DNA from: Promerops cafer
Taxonomy: Eukaryota; Chordata; Aves; Passeriformes; Nectariniidae
DNA: 64,000 bases
Direction: 5' to 3'
Assembly: GCA_013398275.1 (NCBI GenBank)
Contig: VZSE01006226.1
Coordinates: 1,029,337-1,093,336, forward strand
Position 1 is the stretch's first letter. Each line of letters begins with the position of its first letter. A program made the translations under genes and the position numbers. This document shows, in pieces, positions 24,789-37,979 of the stretch. The notes beneath the pieces were generated by a model. It had not been told where the DNA came from and searched no databases. It saw only the letters and a list, made by a program, of their open reading frames with translations.

Positions 24789-25710
24789 AAACAGGACAAC
24801 ATGACAAAAATGAAGATAATGTATTGTGAAAGCAGAAAACAGCAGCAGAGCCCTCTCTAAGAGATAGCCACAAATAAAAGACATGAATCATGTTAGTCAT
24901 TAATTTGCTTTTGCAACATTTTTGTTCGAGGAACTTTCATGCTCGTGTCTCTGCGGTTAACTCTTTGTAACTGTCTGGCTTGCTGAGGAATCATGTGGAG
25001 CACAAGTTGGCCCAAACCATGCCAGGGGCCATTCCAACACTGTGAGACCACAAGAGAACAGAAACACTGATCAGTGCTGTGCTGTTTCCTGGTAAATAGA
25101 AGCCCTGTGGCACGTTTTCCCCCTTAGAAAATGCCTATCCTTTATTCACCCAGGTTGCTCCATTAAAGTAAACACACATTTAAAAGGTTTAAAAATCATA
25201 TGCATCTTTTTCAGGAGCATTAGTGTTCGTGTTGGAAGCCTGCTTGTGAGGGAACCTCCTCTTTCAAATATCTCCAAATACCACATTTTGATTCCTATCA
25301 CACATCAGACTAAGAGCAGGAACCCAGTTCCTTTCAGCCAAACAAAACTGGAGGGGCACTAATGCTCTCCAACCAACAGTGGTCATTGAGCCCTCAAATG
25401 AGATTCCCACTGGTGGCCAGTCCCAAGTGCAAAGCCTACAGAGTGGACAGCTTGGACCTTGGCATCAGCTGGTTGGTTCTGTGGATCTGTTCCTGTAATG
25501 CTGCACTGCTCACTAACATAGATGAAGCCTCCTTGTGCAGGACTCTCCCCCTAAACCCTTTTAAAGGGATTTAAGGCGCTCTGGCCCCAGGGACTGGTTT
25601 CACCCCAGTGAGAGCACTGTAACTGCACGGATAACCGTATCAGACTCTACGAGCTGGAAGTCATTTAGTCTCTCCAAGCAAGTGAAGGACCACTCTGGAT
25701 GAAGTCTGTA

Positions 25711-25724
25711 GTGCCCTCTAGTCT
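25711..25724 (-). promoter_or_regulatory. CTCF-like motif (weak)
   Basis: On the minus strand AGACTAGAGGGCAC matches 12 of 14 positions of the CCASYAGRKGGCRS core, including the complete CTAGAGGGCAC part. With the plus-strand motif at 22832 it would form a convergent pair across 2.9 kb. Chance occurrence is not excluded. Confidence 0.25.
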
Positions 25725-26395
25725 GACTCTCTCTTCAGAACTGAGTAGGTTCAATTCCTCTGTCACTACAACTGGTTCCACACTAGACCAAAAGGTTACT
25801 GCTGGTCTTCTGCAGAACTTCCCTGAGTGTAAATTAGCAAGTTCCCCTGTCATCAGAGACAACTGCAACCCAGGCTGCAAACTCTGCACTTGGCTGGTTA
25901 TAACTTACTCCAGCACTTTGTCTTGCAAAGTAAAGACAGATGACTTGCTAGTGGTCATTTATAAATAGGCTCAGGACTGGACAGCAAGGATTCACATGAT
26001 CAGTGTTGTTACCTATTATATTCTATATAATGGACAGTGTTTTGTGGGGGGTGAGGTGAGGGAGAGCTGCAGATACACTCGGTGCTTCCAAGTTTGTATG
26101 CCTTAAATTGACTTTAGGTTCCCTCGGTTCTATAGTACATATTTTCAGAACGCTTGGATCTGATTCAGCTTGTCCTGCTGAACAAAACAGTTTTACTGCT
26201 CTGAGACCAGAGGAACACAGTGGTGAATCAGGCCCTTTATTTGCCTCCAATGGCTCACTATCAGGCCTGCTGCAAACCACCTATTGAAAGCATGACAGCC
26301 AGCACTATGCTCTAGAGTGAGAGTTTGGAGTATCATGCCCTAAGTATAGGCCATATGAAGAGGTCTTTTGTTCAGGAAAGCAAACTTTACAGTGT
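25725..26395. other. Non-coding stretch, no gene recognised
   Basis: Unique-looking sequence with no exon, repeat or RNA recognised. Confidence 0.55.
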
Positions 26396-26399
26396 TTAG

Positions 26400-27130
26400 T
26401 AAGCCACATTCCAAATATAGGATCGATAAAGCGCGGCTAAAATCAACTATTGCCTCAACAGGCATTCACAGATTTTCTCTGAATTAAGCACGCTTGAATC
26501 TTAGGGCCACAATGCCTTCACTCAGCTCTTTCACAGACAGTTCATGCAGAAATAGAGTAGGCTGGGACCTGGTATAGGGCAATGCGCAAGAACTTGAGGC
26601 TCCGAGTGGGGAAGGAAAAAAAAATGAGGGAAAAAAAAAACACAAAATAAAAATAAACCATATGGAATCCACACTCAGATGCCTTTAAAACAACCACAAA
26701 CATTCTTGCTGCCTCAAGCTGCAAATGTCGTGAAACAATTACTGGGCTGGGGGACTTCAAAGGTTCACTGAGAGCAGCAGTTTTATTTTTCAATCAAACA
26801 CAGGAATAGGGCTTTTTTTTCCTCCCTCCCTCTCTCGCTCTCCCCTTTTTTTTTTCTGAATGAAACAGCGCCCAGGCTTCCTGATTTCAAAACCCCTGTT
26901 CCGCTTCGCTTGACCACTCCATAACCTTAGGAGAAACTCAAAAACTTCAAAACGAAACTGTGAGTCATACTGAATGAAAAAGACACTCTTATATTTCATT
27001 AAGATTGAAAACTGCTGCATTCTTTGTTTGTAAAATTTACATGAATGACCTTTAAGAGCTTGCAGCTGAATGCTGTGTAAAGCTTGAACTTCCATAAATT
27101 CCTGTTTACTTAATAATTGATTCTAGAAGG
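26400..27130. promoter_or_regulatory. Candidate conserved non-coding segment (weak)
   Basis: It includes GGATCGATAAAGCGCGGCT near 26421-26439, which keeps three CpGs in AT-rich context, and CTTCAAAGG at 26755-26763, a TCF/LEF-type word in reverse. Pyrimidine-rich tracts lie at 26812-26855. The candidate call rests on sequence character only. Confidence 0.2.
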
Positions 27131-27839
27131 TAACTGACAGTCATTTGCAGGACTTTGGAGATTCATAATTCACTGTGCACAGAAACAACTGGACTCCTTC
27201 TTGCCACTGCCTAACTTATTTATACCTTTTCCCCCCCTACTTTTTGAAGCATCTGTGCACTTTTATTTCACGTTTTCATTTCAGAAAGGCAATGGTTTAA
27301 CCCCAGTTTCCTTGCAGGAGCTTTTGCAAAGGCAGCAGTGCTGCTTACCTCGAGCATTGGCTCGCTGGTAGAAGGAGCTGTGTTTAACATGGTGTTTTCA
27401 GATGGCTGAAAGCACAGGGCACGCTTGGCAGAGCAGATGTGTGGCCAGCAGCCCCAGTTCTGCAGCGTTTAAGGAGCACACCTCCCACCACCGGGAGAAT
27501 CCAGGCTGCTCCAAGAGGCTGGATCCCAAGGGGTTCAAGTTGGCACTGACCCCTCTGCAGAGAGTCATGCACACAAAAATCATGCAGAAATAACATGCTG
27601 CCCCCTTTGAAGAGAACTGAGTCAAATTGTTAAAAATTAAACTGACTCATTGTAGAAACAGTGGTCACTGGAATGGCATCTCCACAACTGCTGTGGTAAG
27701 AGAGGAAGCTGCCTGACCACAACTGCCTTTGTGCTTATTCTAGCTGTTTAATTTCTAAAAACCACAAAATCCCATTTGAAATTCCACTGTATAGCAAGGT
27801 TTGTGTAATGAGGTTACAATTCATAATAGGATCATTGAA

Positions 27840-27930
27840 AACTGAAACAAGCAGCATTAATATGTGGACTGCCTGCAACGAGCTGGCAGCAGCGTGATGA
27901 TGTCATTTTTAATTAAAAGTCTGTCCCTGT
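27840..27930. promoter_or_regulatory. Candidate regulatory element (weak)
   Basis: A CRE-like TGATGTCA word is followed directly by TTTTTAATTAAAAG, a palindromic TTAATTAA core. No transposon signature is seen. Function is inferred from motifs only. Confidence 0.22.
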
Positions 27931-30900
27931 TTGATACGCTGAAAAAGGAGTGCAAATCAGGGAGTATGTGCTGATCCCATCCATAGGGAAAGACTGTCAA
28001 GCAGCACAGTGGTATCACAGAGCACCCTGCGAGCCATATGGCATGGCTTTAATGGAACTAATTCCCACGTACTCTGCTTGTGTCACGCGTATCAGGGCTC
28101 TGCTCCCACACGGAAAAGACATTAGTCAGGAACAGGGGGAGGGGAGGCCTGGTGATACCCAGCACCGTGTCCTTTATCCTGGGCCATGCTGTAAATGCTA
28201 CTGCAGCAGTGCTGAGACCAAGAGGAAACGGGCTGCAGGCTCATGGCAGTGGACAGATCCTTCATTCCCCTAAGGCAGCGACTACACCAATTCGCAGCAA
28301 TCAAAGTCCAGGTCTTTGAGCAGAGGTGGCCAACCAGGCCTGTGAAATATCAGTTCAAAATGGCTGGTACTTGTAGAGCCATTTATTCATCCAGTATTGC
28401 ACTTTCACCAAAGACTGAGTGACACAGGAACCAAGAGATGCTCACCCACAAAACCCTTCCCTACCCAGCCCCGTGGGTTCCTTTTCAGCCTCTTGTGCTT
28501 TCCTTAAGGCAATTAAACCAACCCTGGACTTCAGTAGAAGGAGGATACACTCCTGTGAATGTCAGTGTCTGCTGAACACGTTGTCCACCTCCCAAACATT
28601 GGCACCAAGGACCCAATCAGCCCATCCTCAGTTCTCTGAACAGCCTTTTTGACTAGAGAGAGGCTCATCTTACTCAGCTGGGCAAGAACTATAAGATGTT
28701 GGTAGTAATGAAGCTGGTCACGTCTTGTGCTCAAGTAGCAGAAGAAAGATGACCAAGAAAACATTTACACTTCACTTAACTGCCATTTTCATGTCCTACA
28801 AATATTTTGGAGGTAATTTTGCCATTTATTTAAAATTTCACTGTTGGATTTCTCCACCCTAAACTACTGGGTTTGGGTCCAAGTCATGAAGACTATTACA
28901 TGCACATCCTTACACCAAGCTGGTCTGCAGACCTCCACTAAGCCAATAAAATTTTCTTTTCCTTTTTAAGATTCCTGTGTGAAGTTTGGTGTAGGAGTAT
29001 ATGTGAATCTTTGAAAAACATTGAGTTGATCATGAGTGTAAAAGAAATTTGGAGATCATTAGCATAAACTTTTGGCATTAGGTCTGAGTTTTATAGAATG
29101 CTGCCCTCACTTAGGGTACGGGATACTTAGGGATATTTAGGTGGGAAATTCATTTGGACTAGTGGTTTTATTTCACCCAGTACTTTAGCTGCCCAGATAG
29201 TTCTATAAAATATGAAAGAATGGAGAAATCTAAATCCTGTCCCAGGTATCTGCAGGCCTGCAAAAACCCTCCTCAATTTATATTAAAAATTAGAGAGATG
29301 TTCAACAGGGCTCAGCTTCAGCCTAGCCAGAGAATGCTCAGTGTACAACACCTGGAACAATTGTGGGTCCTTCTTGGGAGACAGAAACAGGCAGGACACG
29401 TCTCTGACTGCAGCAGCTCCTCTCTAAAGCCCCGTGTGTGGGTGTGGGAGGCTGCAAGCACACACACACGTGTATGAGAGGGAGAGAGTGCTCCCAACCA
29501 GCTTTCTAAGCCACTGGGAGGGAAGGATTACCACAGGATTGGACCCCACATGTTTAATTTTCACACAGACTTAATGTGAGATATGCTACATCAGACCCAA
29601 GATAGTGGTGTTCCTATTCTTATTGACCCCAATCACTCTGAGCCCTTTGAGTGCTCTGCTCCAGAGAGAAGAGTTAAATTACACTTGGAGAATGTTTCTT
29701 GTAATACTGAGAGCAGTGTGCTTTTTGAAGAAATAGCATTTCCTTCTTGGATCACAATGAGCAAGTCCAAGGTCAGACACATCACGTGTGGTAGAACAGG
29801 TTGCAGTGTGAAGGGCTCCTAGGGTCACACAGATTTTTGTTTTTCAGCTCAAGGAACTTGGCTATTTGTTAGGGAATGCAGAGCCTATCTTCTCATGTTA
29901 ATAATTGTTGTAATTCCATATACTCATTACTGTGAAGCCAAAATTCATCAGCTAAAAAAATTATAACCCACCTATCCTATAAAAGACAGATCAGTACTCA
30001 TACAAACTTTACAAACTGCATTACGGCCAGATGAACAGCAAAGAACAATTTTCAGATTTGTTCTCTTGCGTGGAAAAAACATTGGAGGTTGGAAAAGTAA
30101 ATGTAAATCTGTTCTCAGTGAATGTTAACCTGTAAATAAAGCACTGAAGATCCCCAACATCAGTGTAGATTTTCCCACCCTGTTCATTCTTGCCTTACCT
30201 TGGAGGCATATTAAGAAACGAGACTGCCGGGATGTTTCTGCCTGATACCCTTTTTGTGTGTTTCACAGCTAGAAAGTGAAAGGCTCAGCAGGTTAAATAC
30301 CAGCAGAGTAAAGTATTTTATTCAGATATCAGTTGCAAAGATCGGGGGAGGAGGGGGAATGCAGTGAGGCCTTTCAGCCTGCAGTGCCATGGGAGAAGAA
30401 AAACGAGACAGCAGAAGTGTGTGGTAACACAAAAAGAATGTTATCTCAGCGGAGGGGAAAATACTTTCAAATGCATAATTGCAAACACATACCCTCAGCA
30501 GCTAACCCAGAGCCCTCTCAGACTGCACAGCTAAGAGTTTGGAAAGTGGCCAAAGTATCAGTTTTATTTGAGAGATCAAAGTGATGAAAGAGAGAGAAAG
30601 AATAGCATCAAATATGATTGATAAAAAGTATTGCTTTCTTTGATTGGTTTCTGCTCCCCCTCCCTTTTCCACCTCATTCTTCTCCCAAGTTCACTAAGAA
30701 AAATGTCAGATCTGTGGTCCATCTAGTAACACATGCTTGCACGTGAGATGTGCCTATAGGAAAACACCTGCTCACTGCACATACCTGCCTGAACTCCTAA
30801 TGGCCACGAGATTCCTACAGATTCACTGCGGGCAGGGGCTGTTTGCTGCAGTAGCATTGTCTGTGACCCTGCAGGGCTCACACACACAGGCATTGTTCCA

Positions 30901-31435
30901 CACTCTGGTGTTTGGTACTTTGCACAGCCTCCCTCGTGCTGCTGAGCATCTGCACAATCCCCACGTGCATTTCCAGGGACTCTGACCCGCGCTGTCGCTG
31001 CCTCTGGTCCACACTTGTCCTCCCTCCCCTCTCTACTGTGCACACTGTCTTTATATAAACACGCCGAGGAAGATAAAAGGTTTATGATGGCAACACAGTT
31101 GAGTTTATGGCTCCTTTCACACACATAGATGTTGCCTCAAGCACAGAGCAGCCAGGATGAAGACCTTGGAACTAAAGGGCACTTTCACATGTGATGAGTT
31201 CAAACCATTACTAAATCCTCACAGGAATCGTGGCTGATGGGCAGGGACTGGGCCATGCTTAGACCCATAAATTTAACAATATTATACAGGCCAGGACCTG
31301 CAAGCAATGTACACAGTCACTTCATATGTGCACACATGTTGCAAAATCAGTTCTTTGCATTGGGATTTTGCAGCCCGTGGGGATGACATTTACTAGAACC
31401 ACTTACATGAGCAAGAGTTTATTGCAGGAATAAAA
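27931..31435. other. Non-coding stretch, no gene recognised
   Basis: Small overlapping frames around 27950-28320 and 30720-31124 have no recognisable domain. A short CA repeat lies at about 29459-29470. Nothing else is distinctive. Confidence 0.5.
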
Positions 31436-31439
31436 GGCA

Positions 31440-32360
31440 GATCATGCCACAGGAATTCCGAGAAAGAAGCTTGTGGAGGTTACTGGTGAGTAATGAAATG
31501 GGAGGGGAAAAAAACTGAAAAGGTATTGATTCCAAAGCAATACTGAGAAAATGAGAAATTTTGCAGAGAAGGGACAAGGCAGCTCTGAGTCGTGACAGAT
31601 ATTAGGAGGGGAAAAGAAGAGAGGGGGACCACAGCAAAATGAAAATTGAAGAAATAGGCCTGAGATGATTTGCAAAAGAACTAGAAATTACCAAAATTAG
31701 AGCAAGATATTGTAGGTCTTGCCAGGGTAGTGATGAGCAAAAAATCACAATAATTCAAGAGGGAGACAGGCATGATGATGAAATTGGCCATTAAAGCAGA
31801 CCAAGAAGATACAGGAGACCGGGTAGGACATGACCAGGTAATAAATATTTTTGCAACAAGCAGAGAGGGTGGGGGCTTTGTTAAGGAAGGAAAAATGATC
31901 CACGATAGTGAATTTGAACAACCCCCTTATGGATTTGATAAACTCAGACTTAACAAGACGTGGTGGTGAGCCTGGTTCATTAATCACTCGGCCATCTAGC
32001 TAATCCTGCATCCAATATCTCAAAGTCTGCAATGATCAGATGCTGCCTTGGCAAGCCTGAACCACTGGACAAGCAGCAGAGTAGGGGTGCATGATGAATG
32101 CATCACACTACATAACTCTGCAAGGAAAACGGGAGACGTGAGGAAATATAGGATGATTTGAGCCACAAGATAAACCTGTACCTTAAAAGGGGAAAATACT
32201 ACCAGGAGGATGAAGAACAGGAATGTGGGCAAAAGGGTAGGGAAGCTGTCATCTGGGTAATGTGCATGTGGTTAGGAAAGATGCAGAAGGCTGAGCTAAA
32301 AGGAAAGGGCCAGAGACACCATGGAGGAGCAGGACAAGAGAAAGTTTAAAAATAGCTCCA
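31440..32360. other. Purine-skewed segment of unknown origin
   Basis: For about 900 bp the plus strand is conspicuously rich in A and G (many GAAA, GGAG, AAGAAG words) and poor in C, unlike its neighbours. It could be a decayed transposon, part of a transcribed unit with strand asymmetry, or drift. No reading frame or repeat family is recognised. Confidence 0.35.
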
Positions 32361-32784
32361 GTAAAATCTTTTACTGGGATTTTTAAACACATATCACCAT
32401 GGCAGGACCAAATCAGGTGCACTGAGAAAGGAGGAGAATGTGCAACAGTTCAAACCACTCTGTGTGCTCCTAATCTGACGGATGACAGCTCTTCCTTTCT
32501 TCCTCTGCCCACAACACAAAATTGTTCCCCAGTCCTCCCCACCCTTCATCCATCCACCTGTACCAGGGTGCACCAAGATTTGCAAGCAAGCTGGCAAGCC
32601 AAGTGTCCCCCAGGAAGAAAGTACACAGAAAACCATGAAGGTAAATGTGATGCAGCCATCACTTTGGGGATGAACCCAGCCAATGTCACTGTTTGCTCTC
32701 TTGGTCCCCAGGGTGTTCAAGCAACATCTTTTCATTCCCAAGCACTAATTAGTGCTCATAACACACCACGAGATACATAAACAA

Positions 32785-32890
32785 TTAGTACTACCTCCAT
32801 TTAACAGGGAAGAAAATTAAGGCTAATAGATTGAACAATTTAGCCACACCACAGGGAAGGTTAATTCCCAAAGCAGGGATTTAGACAAAA
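32785..32890 (-). mobile_element. MIR-like SINE remnant
   Basis: CTCCATTTAACAGGGAAGAAAATTAAGGCTAATAGATTGAACAATTTAGCCACACCACAGG-type order (given here in part: CCATTTAACAGGG, then AAAATTAAGGC, then AACAATTTAGCCACACCA) parallels the antisense MIR core 'ccattttacagatgaggaaactgaggc...aagtgacttgcccaaggtcac'. The copy is heavily diverged, as expected for an ancient amniote element. Confidence 0.5.
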
Positions 32891-35800
32891 TGAGCTCTTT
32901 ACACTGTTCTCTGACCATAGCAATTGATAATATTGCTGTTCCTACCTGAGCTCCTCAAAGCAAGACAGACAGCTGCCATCAGAATTTAGGGCTGTTCCTG
33001 TTCTTTGCTCATTTTACACCCTATGGTTACTCAGAATCTATTATTGACATACCTGAGATCTGTACAACTCTTAGTAGACCAATACTTTTTTTTTTCTGAA
33101 AAGCAGGCTCGAATTACAAAAACTGCCAGGTGTATTTAAAATGAATAGAGCAGAAAGAACAAAACAAAAGAACAGCAGACCAGAGGGACAGCAGCAAATA
33201 CGAGGAAAGAAGCAAGTACCACACTGAAATCCAATGAGAAAGGTTAAATGCATAAAAAGTGTAGGTAATAACACAAGAGGAACCACACAAGGAAGGGCAA
33301 GGCTGTGAGCTACAGGGAAATCCAAACTAATAAAGGTTGCTGCACATGTACACCTACAGCTCCAGGTCAGTGAGACAGCAGGATGCCACACACCCTCAGC
33401 TGCCCTGGGAGCTGCTCACCCCGCTGGTTTCAAAGTCTAGCAACTGCAGCTACCAGGCAGTGACGTCTGCAAAGCACATAACAGCAAAAGTGCTCGCCCC
33501 TCCTCAGCATCTCAGCCTAGCAAACAACTGCTGCCCCCGAGGAGGTGTGCAGAGAAGTCACACTGGCAAGGAGCACACAAGTACAGCTGAACTGCAGCCA
33601 CCTTCTGGAGCTGACTGTCTGTGGGGTTCAGGTCAAGCTGAGGATGCCTGGCATCTCCACAAGCTTTTCCCACAGTTGCTCACTGGTTGTCACCTACCTT
33701 CCTTAACAGCAAGCGTGGGGAAAATGAGACAAATCTGCCTGCAAATATGAGAGGAGGCTGCAGTCAGAACATGGGATAATATAGTCCCTGCACAAGCCAG
33801 CCTCACTGACTTCTAAGTGCTCATTTTTTGGCTCTGCACTCTGTAGCATCCTTCTAAATTCTGTGGCAAGAAATGGACTGACAGTGTCCCAAACCCACCT
33901 CACACTTCCTGGCATGAGCAACACATGCCTGCACACAACACCTTCAAAATAGTAGCAAAGGTACAGCCAAAAGCTTTTGATTAAATCAGGTATTCCGTGA
34001 ATATTCCGCTCATCTGTGCAAGAAAACTAAGCATCAGAATAGTGTGCAGTGTGGAAGAAAGAATTGCATTTTTGAGGGTTCTGTCTGGAGCTTGTTTTTG
34101 AAACAACAAGCTAGGTTTGGAGCTAGGTTGCTGCAAACAGGCAAATCTTTATGCAGCAATTCAGGGCCAACCAAGAGATGTCACGGTTGAATTAAACTGT
34201 AATTTTCAGGTTGCCTTTCTTTTTTGCTCATTATTTTGTCTGGCAGTTACTTAGTGGCAAAACATTCTCTCTAAAACTAAAAACAAACAAACAAGCAAAA
34301 AAAAATAAACCAACAACAAAACAAAGCAAAAAAAAAATAAATAAAGGAATGGCACATATAACAATGATTCAGCAGAGGCTCTCAGTTAAATATCCTGTGA
34401 AATACTTTGTTGGCTAAACCTAAGATTATTATGGTAGAAAGGTAAATGGTATTAATGCTGCTTCTGGGACATTTTTCTGCCTCTTATTTAGATGATATGC
34501 ACATGATCACAGCTTGGTAACTGCCCATGAAACACATGCTGGTGAACACTGAGATCTATCCTTTTTCTCTGAAAGGGAAAAGAGTCACCCAATAATTTTA
34601 TAAACATAACCAGGAAGCAGCTTTGTGCACTGAAAAGGGAGCAGCAACAGCCTCTGCACCTCAGAGGTTGATTCTGGGTGATGTTTCAGGCACATAAAGT
34701 CCAGTAAAGGTGATCCCAACCTAAAGAACAGAAGATCATTTACTCCTTGAACAACAGGCAGGGAGATGGAAACAGAAGCCCTACCTCATTTTGAAAATGG
34801 TTTGGGTGGCTGGAAATAAACAGCAGAGCCTGCAGCAGCCTTAAAATTCAGGATATGCACTGTCTAGCCTTTTCCTTTAGACCTGAACCCTCATTTAGGA
34901 CAAATAAATTACTATTAGAATTATTTTTAGGAGTTCCCTAAATAACTACTTATCCACAGGTCTCCTACTTTTTTCACCCCGTTCTAGCCCTCTTTTGACA
35001 CATTAATGACATTATTGTTTTTTTTGAACTGTGCAAGAGGAAAGGCCATTGCAGATGGATTGCAGACACTCATTTACATAAGAAATTAACTCGATTTGGA
35101 GCTGTCAGCTCAACTGAATCAAGGCAGAAGCAACATATAAATGCAATGTCTTACCTGGATAGATTAAAAAATATAAATTTAAGAATATTTGGGGCTTTAG
35201 TGATCAGTCTTGCAAAGGACTTTAACAAGTGCAGGGATTTGCTCACAAATAATTGCCACCCTCTCAATAAACCCTTGAAAGTTTGTGGATAGAAGCCACA
35301 GGTGCAAATATTCAAACAGAGAGGCCACTAACAAGTTGGTATAAATTATCATCTAGTCAGAGAACAAATAATAGGGAAAAAATGTGCAAAAATAATCGTT
35401 TGCAAGTTGCAGTTGCTCAGTGATGGTGCAGCCACCCAGATACTTCACCTATGCTGGGGGGGCTGAGTGCCTGGAGAAAGTGCTCTAGTGTTGACTGAGC
35501 ATTCCGAAAGGTTTTCACTGGAAAGCCAGCTTTGCAGAGCGTTTATTTTCACAAGAAATGTAGAGGCACTCTGGGCCAACCCTCCTAAAAATGCTCAGGC
35601 ACTCTAGAATTGACAAAAATTTCCACAACTTGTTCCCTCTGCAGCAGCTCCGGCCTTGGGGATGCATTAACATTTCAGATTACCCCCATTACTTTAAAAT
35701 GCCCTCCTGTGAATTAACACACTGAGATGGGAATCACTTTACTGACATTCCACATGTGTTTTCCTAATGCAGCAATTCAAGCCTTCAAGTCTTTGTCAGT

Positions 35801-37020
35801 TCCAGAAGAAAACAGAAAAAAGAAGTGAAAATAAAAATCTCTGAGCAGCTTCACGCTGGTCTTCTTCAAAACCCAGAAGTGTTTGAGATGTCTTCCCAAG
35901 GAAAAAAAAAAAAGAAAGAAGGAGCTCCTTGGAATAAACAATCTGTGAAGGGGGAAGAACAAGTGTTTTGGGCAGAAAGAGAACTGCATGTAGCTGAGAT
36001 GAAACAAATGTGTCCTGTGAAACAGGAAGAAAAGGGGAGGGGGGCAGTGGAGAGGGCAGCAGACAACTCTGACTTGCTCGCTCTTTCCAGGCTTTGTATT
36101 TATTTCTGTCATGGATCTGAAAAGGCAGGCAGCAGACTTTGTAGAAGCGCCTCATGAAATGGGGTAAATAATGGACCCCAGATGCCCTTGTTTCCTTCAT
36201 TATTCAGTCTAGGCCTTCAAAGCTGTTTTGCAGTGTGAGGTATCAGGGGGAGGTAGAGTGCTCTGTTAACAAGATTTCAATGAGCTTTGGAAGCAGGTCC
36301 AGGGAAGCTGCTGGAAATGTTTCAGACATACAGTACTTTTGTGCTTTTCTGACCCGTATGCAGTGAGAAAACACGGGACAGAGGGTGCCCTGATTTTTAA
36401 GAAAACACCACCTAAACAATATGTCAACAACAGCAATGCTTTTGTATGCATGTGATGCCTTTAATTCAGCATTCTCAAAGCATCTAAAACACATTAAAGC
36501 ATTAAGTTCAAGAACACAGCTTCAAACTGAAGATTGGACAGTTTAGAATATGTATTAAAAAAAAAAAAAAAAAAGAAGCACAGTGAGAAACTGGCCAGCC
36601 AGGGCCATGAAAACAGGGATTTGAACTCCTCATTTTCCTGGTGCTTCCCCATGAGGCAAGATTTCCTGCCCTCTTAGCAACAAACTGCATTTCGCGTTTG
36701 CTTTGAGACCCACCCTAAACATTTCTCTGTGCATATTTCTGAAATTCTTCATGATTCATCCTCAACCAGGAGCCACGTGAACCCAACTGACACATCCAAA
36801 CCCTTCCATTTTTTTTTTTTTTTGGATGGGTTTGGCATGGCCTGGCAGTCTAAATCTAAACTCCACGGACCACACCCATTCCTAATAATTCTCTTTTCCC
36901 TCCGATTTCTCACTTTTGGTGACGCTGACACTTAAAAGCCAAAAAAAAAAAAAATTTAAAAAAAAAGGGATGTTTCAAGTTGCCATTCTTCCAGCTCCTG
37001 CTCTCCCCATTGTTGACAGC
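32891..37020. other. Non-coding stretch, no gene recognised
   Basis: A-rich low-complexity sequence lies at 34275-34345, a poly-A at 36557-36574, a poly-T at 36809-36823 and A-rich runs at 36941-36966. Overlapping frames at 35777-36200 on both strands reflect purine/pyrimidine skew and show no domain. No gene or transposon is recognised. Confidence 0.5.
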
Positions 37021-37024
37021 AGCC

Positions 37025-37390
37025 GCTCTATATTTACCCTAGCAGCATTACATCCTGTGCGTGGGGATGGCTCTGCGCTCTCAGATGTTTCCGAGTCGCT
37101 CCGGGTAGGAGGATGCGCCGCATCCTTTCCTCCGCCGCCTCCTGCGCTTTCTGGGGCGGGCTGCCTCACCTCAAAAAAACACAATGGCACCACCTAAAGG
37201 ACACATTACACACACAGGGAGCCTCGCTCCATGCGTTTCCCCCTCCCTGCGTGCCTGTGTGTGCACCAGCTACGGTGCTGACAGCGCTGAGCCCTGCGGT
37301 GGCAATTCCCATCTTCCCAGGAGCCGGCGCGGCACAGAGCTCGCTCACGATTAAAATAAAACCGCGCGTATCAGGAGGAGACAGCCACGT
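37025..37390. promoter_or_regulatory. Short CpG island
   Basis: By hand count about 26 CpGs fall in roughly 365 bp, giving an observed/expected ratio near 1 for its GC content. Dense clusters lie at 37091-37137 and 37325-37369. TATATTTA is present at about 37029 and ATTAAAATAAAACCGCGCG near 37350. Such islands usually mark promoters or hypomethylated enhancers. An ATG frame of 101 codons starts inside it (37113-37418) with an alanine- and proline-rich product, but I recognise no homology and do not call it a gene. Confidence 0.6.
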
Positions 37391-37925
37391 TTTTATGGCT
37401 CCTCTGATAAGGCTGTAACAGAGGAGACAACTGTTAAAGCAGCTGCCCCTTTTCTTTGCATTCAACACGAATGTAGCAGGCGTGCCTCAAGTGACAATTT
37501 GAGCGGGTTTAGGGAAGATTAAATATCGGAAGTCTCTTGCCAACAGAACAGTAAGTGATGCTGGTCCATATAAATCTCTAAGGAAAAAAAAATGTGTGTC
37601 AGAACAGAAGAAATTAGAAGGAAGAAGGGATAGGAGATCCTTTCATTCCATTGTATCTAGGTAATACAGCAGCATGTACATTGCTATATGTCTTCCCATA
37701 TGTTAGGCAATGGTCCTAATATCCCAGAAGAACAGGGGAGTTTTTAAGAACAAGTTGGACTTGTTCTCCTTTCTCAGCATCAGTCATAGCTTTCATAGCT
37801 CATTCTCTTAGATCATTTTTGTGAAAGCATGAAGTGCTTTCACAGCTGAGGGCAGGCTCATAGGCTCTTCCTAACAAATGTGTGAGGGTTTGATCATTTG
37901 GAATGTACATTTTCCCGAGGCAAAA

Positions 37926-37979
37926 CCAAACAGTTCCAAAGCTAATACAAACCCAAACAATTTCAAAGCTAATACAGGC
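37926..37979. repeat. 27-bp imperfect tandem duplication
   Basis: Two units (37926-37952 and 37953-37979) share the core CAAAGCTAATACA and a leading CCAAACA-type word. They differ at a few positions. Confidence 0.8.

Larger units (their letters stand above)
23579..25700. other. Non-coding stretch with short repeats
   Basis: No gene is recognised. An AT-rich partial duplication (ATAATTTTTAGTA, period 28) lies at 23806-23850. The plus-strand frame 24160-24672 is open for 170 codons, the longest in the window, but starts at GTG, has its first ATG only near the end, and shows no recognisable domain. Confidence 0.5.

Noticed and set aside
32181..32190. CArg-type CCTTAAAAGG
   Set aside because: Several CC(A/T)6GG words are expected by chance in 64 kb, and no partner motif lies beside this one.
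37113..37418. 101-codon ATG frame starting in the 37-kb CpG island
   Set aside because: No homology is recognised, and GC-rich sequence lengthens open frames on both strands (a 100-codon frame overlaps it in antisense). It is kept only as a test in the CpG-island finding.
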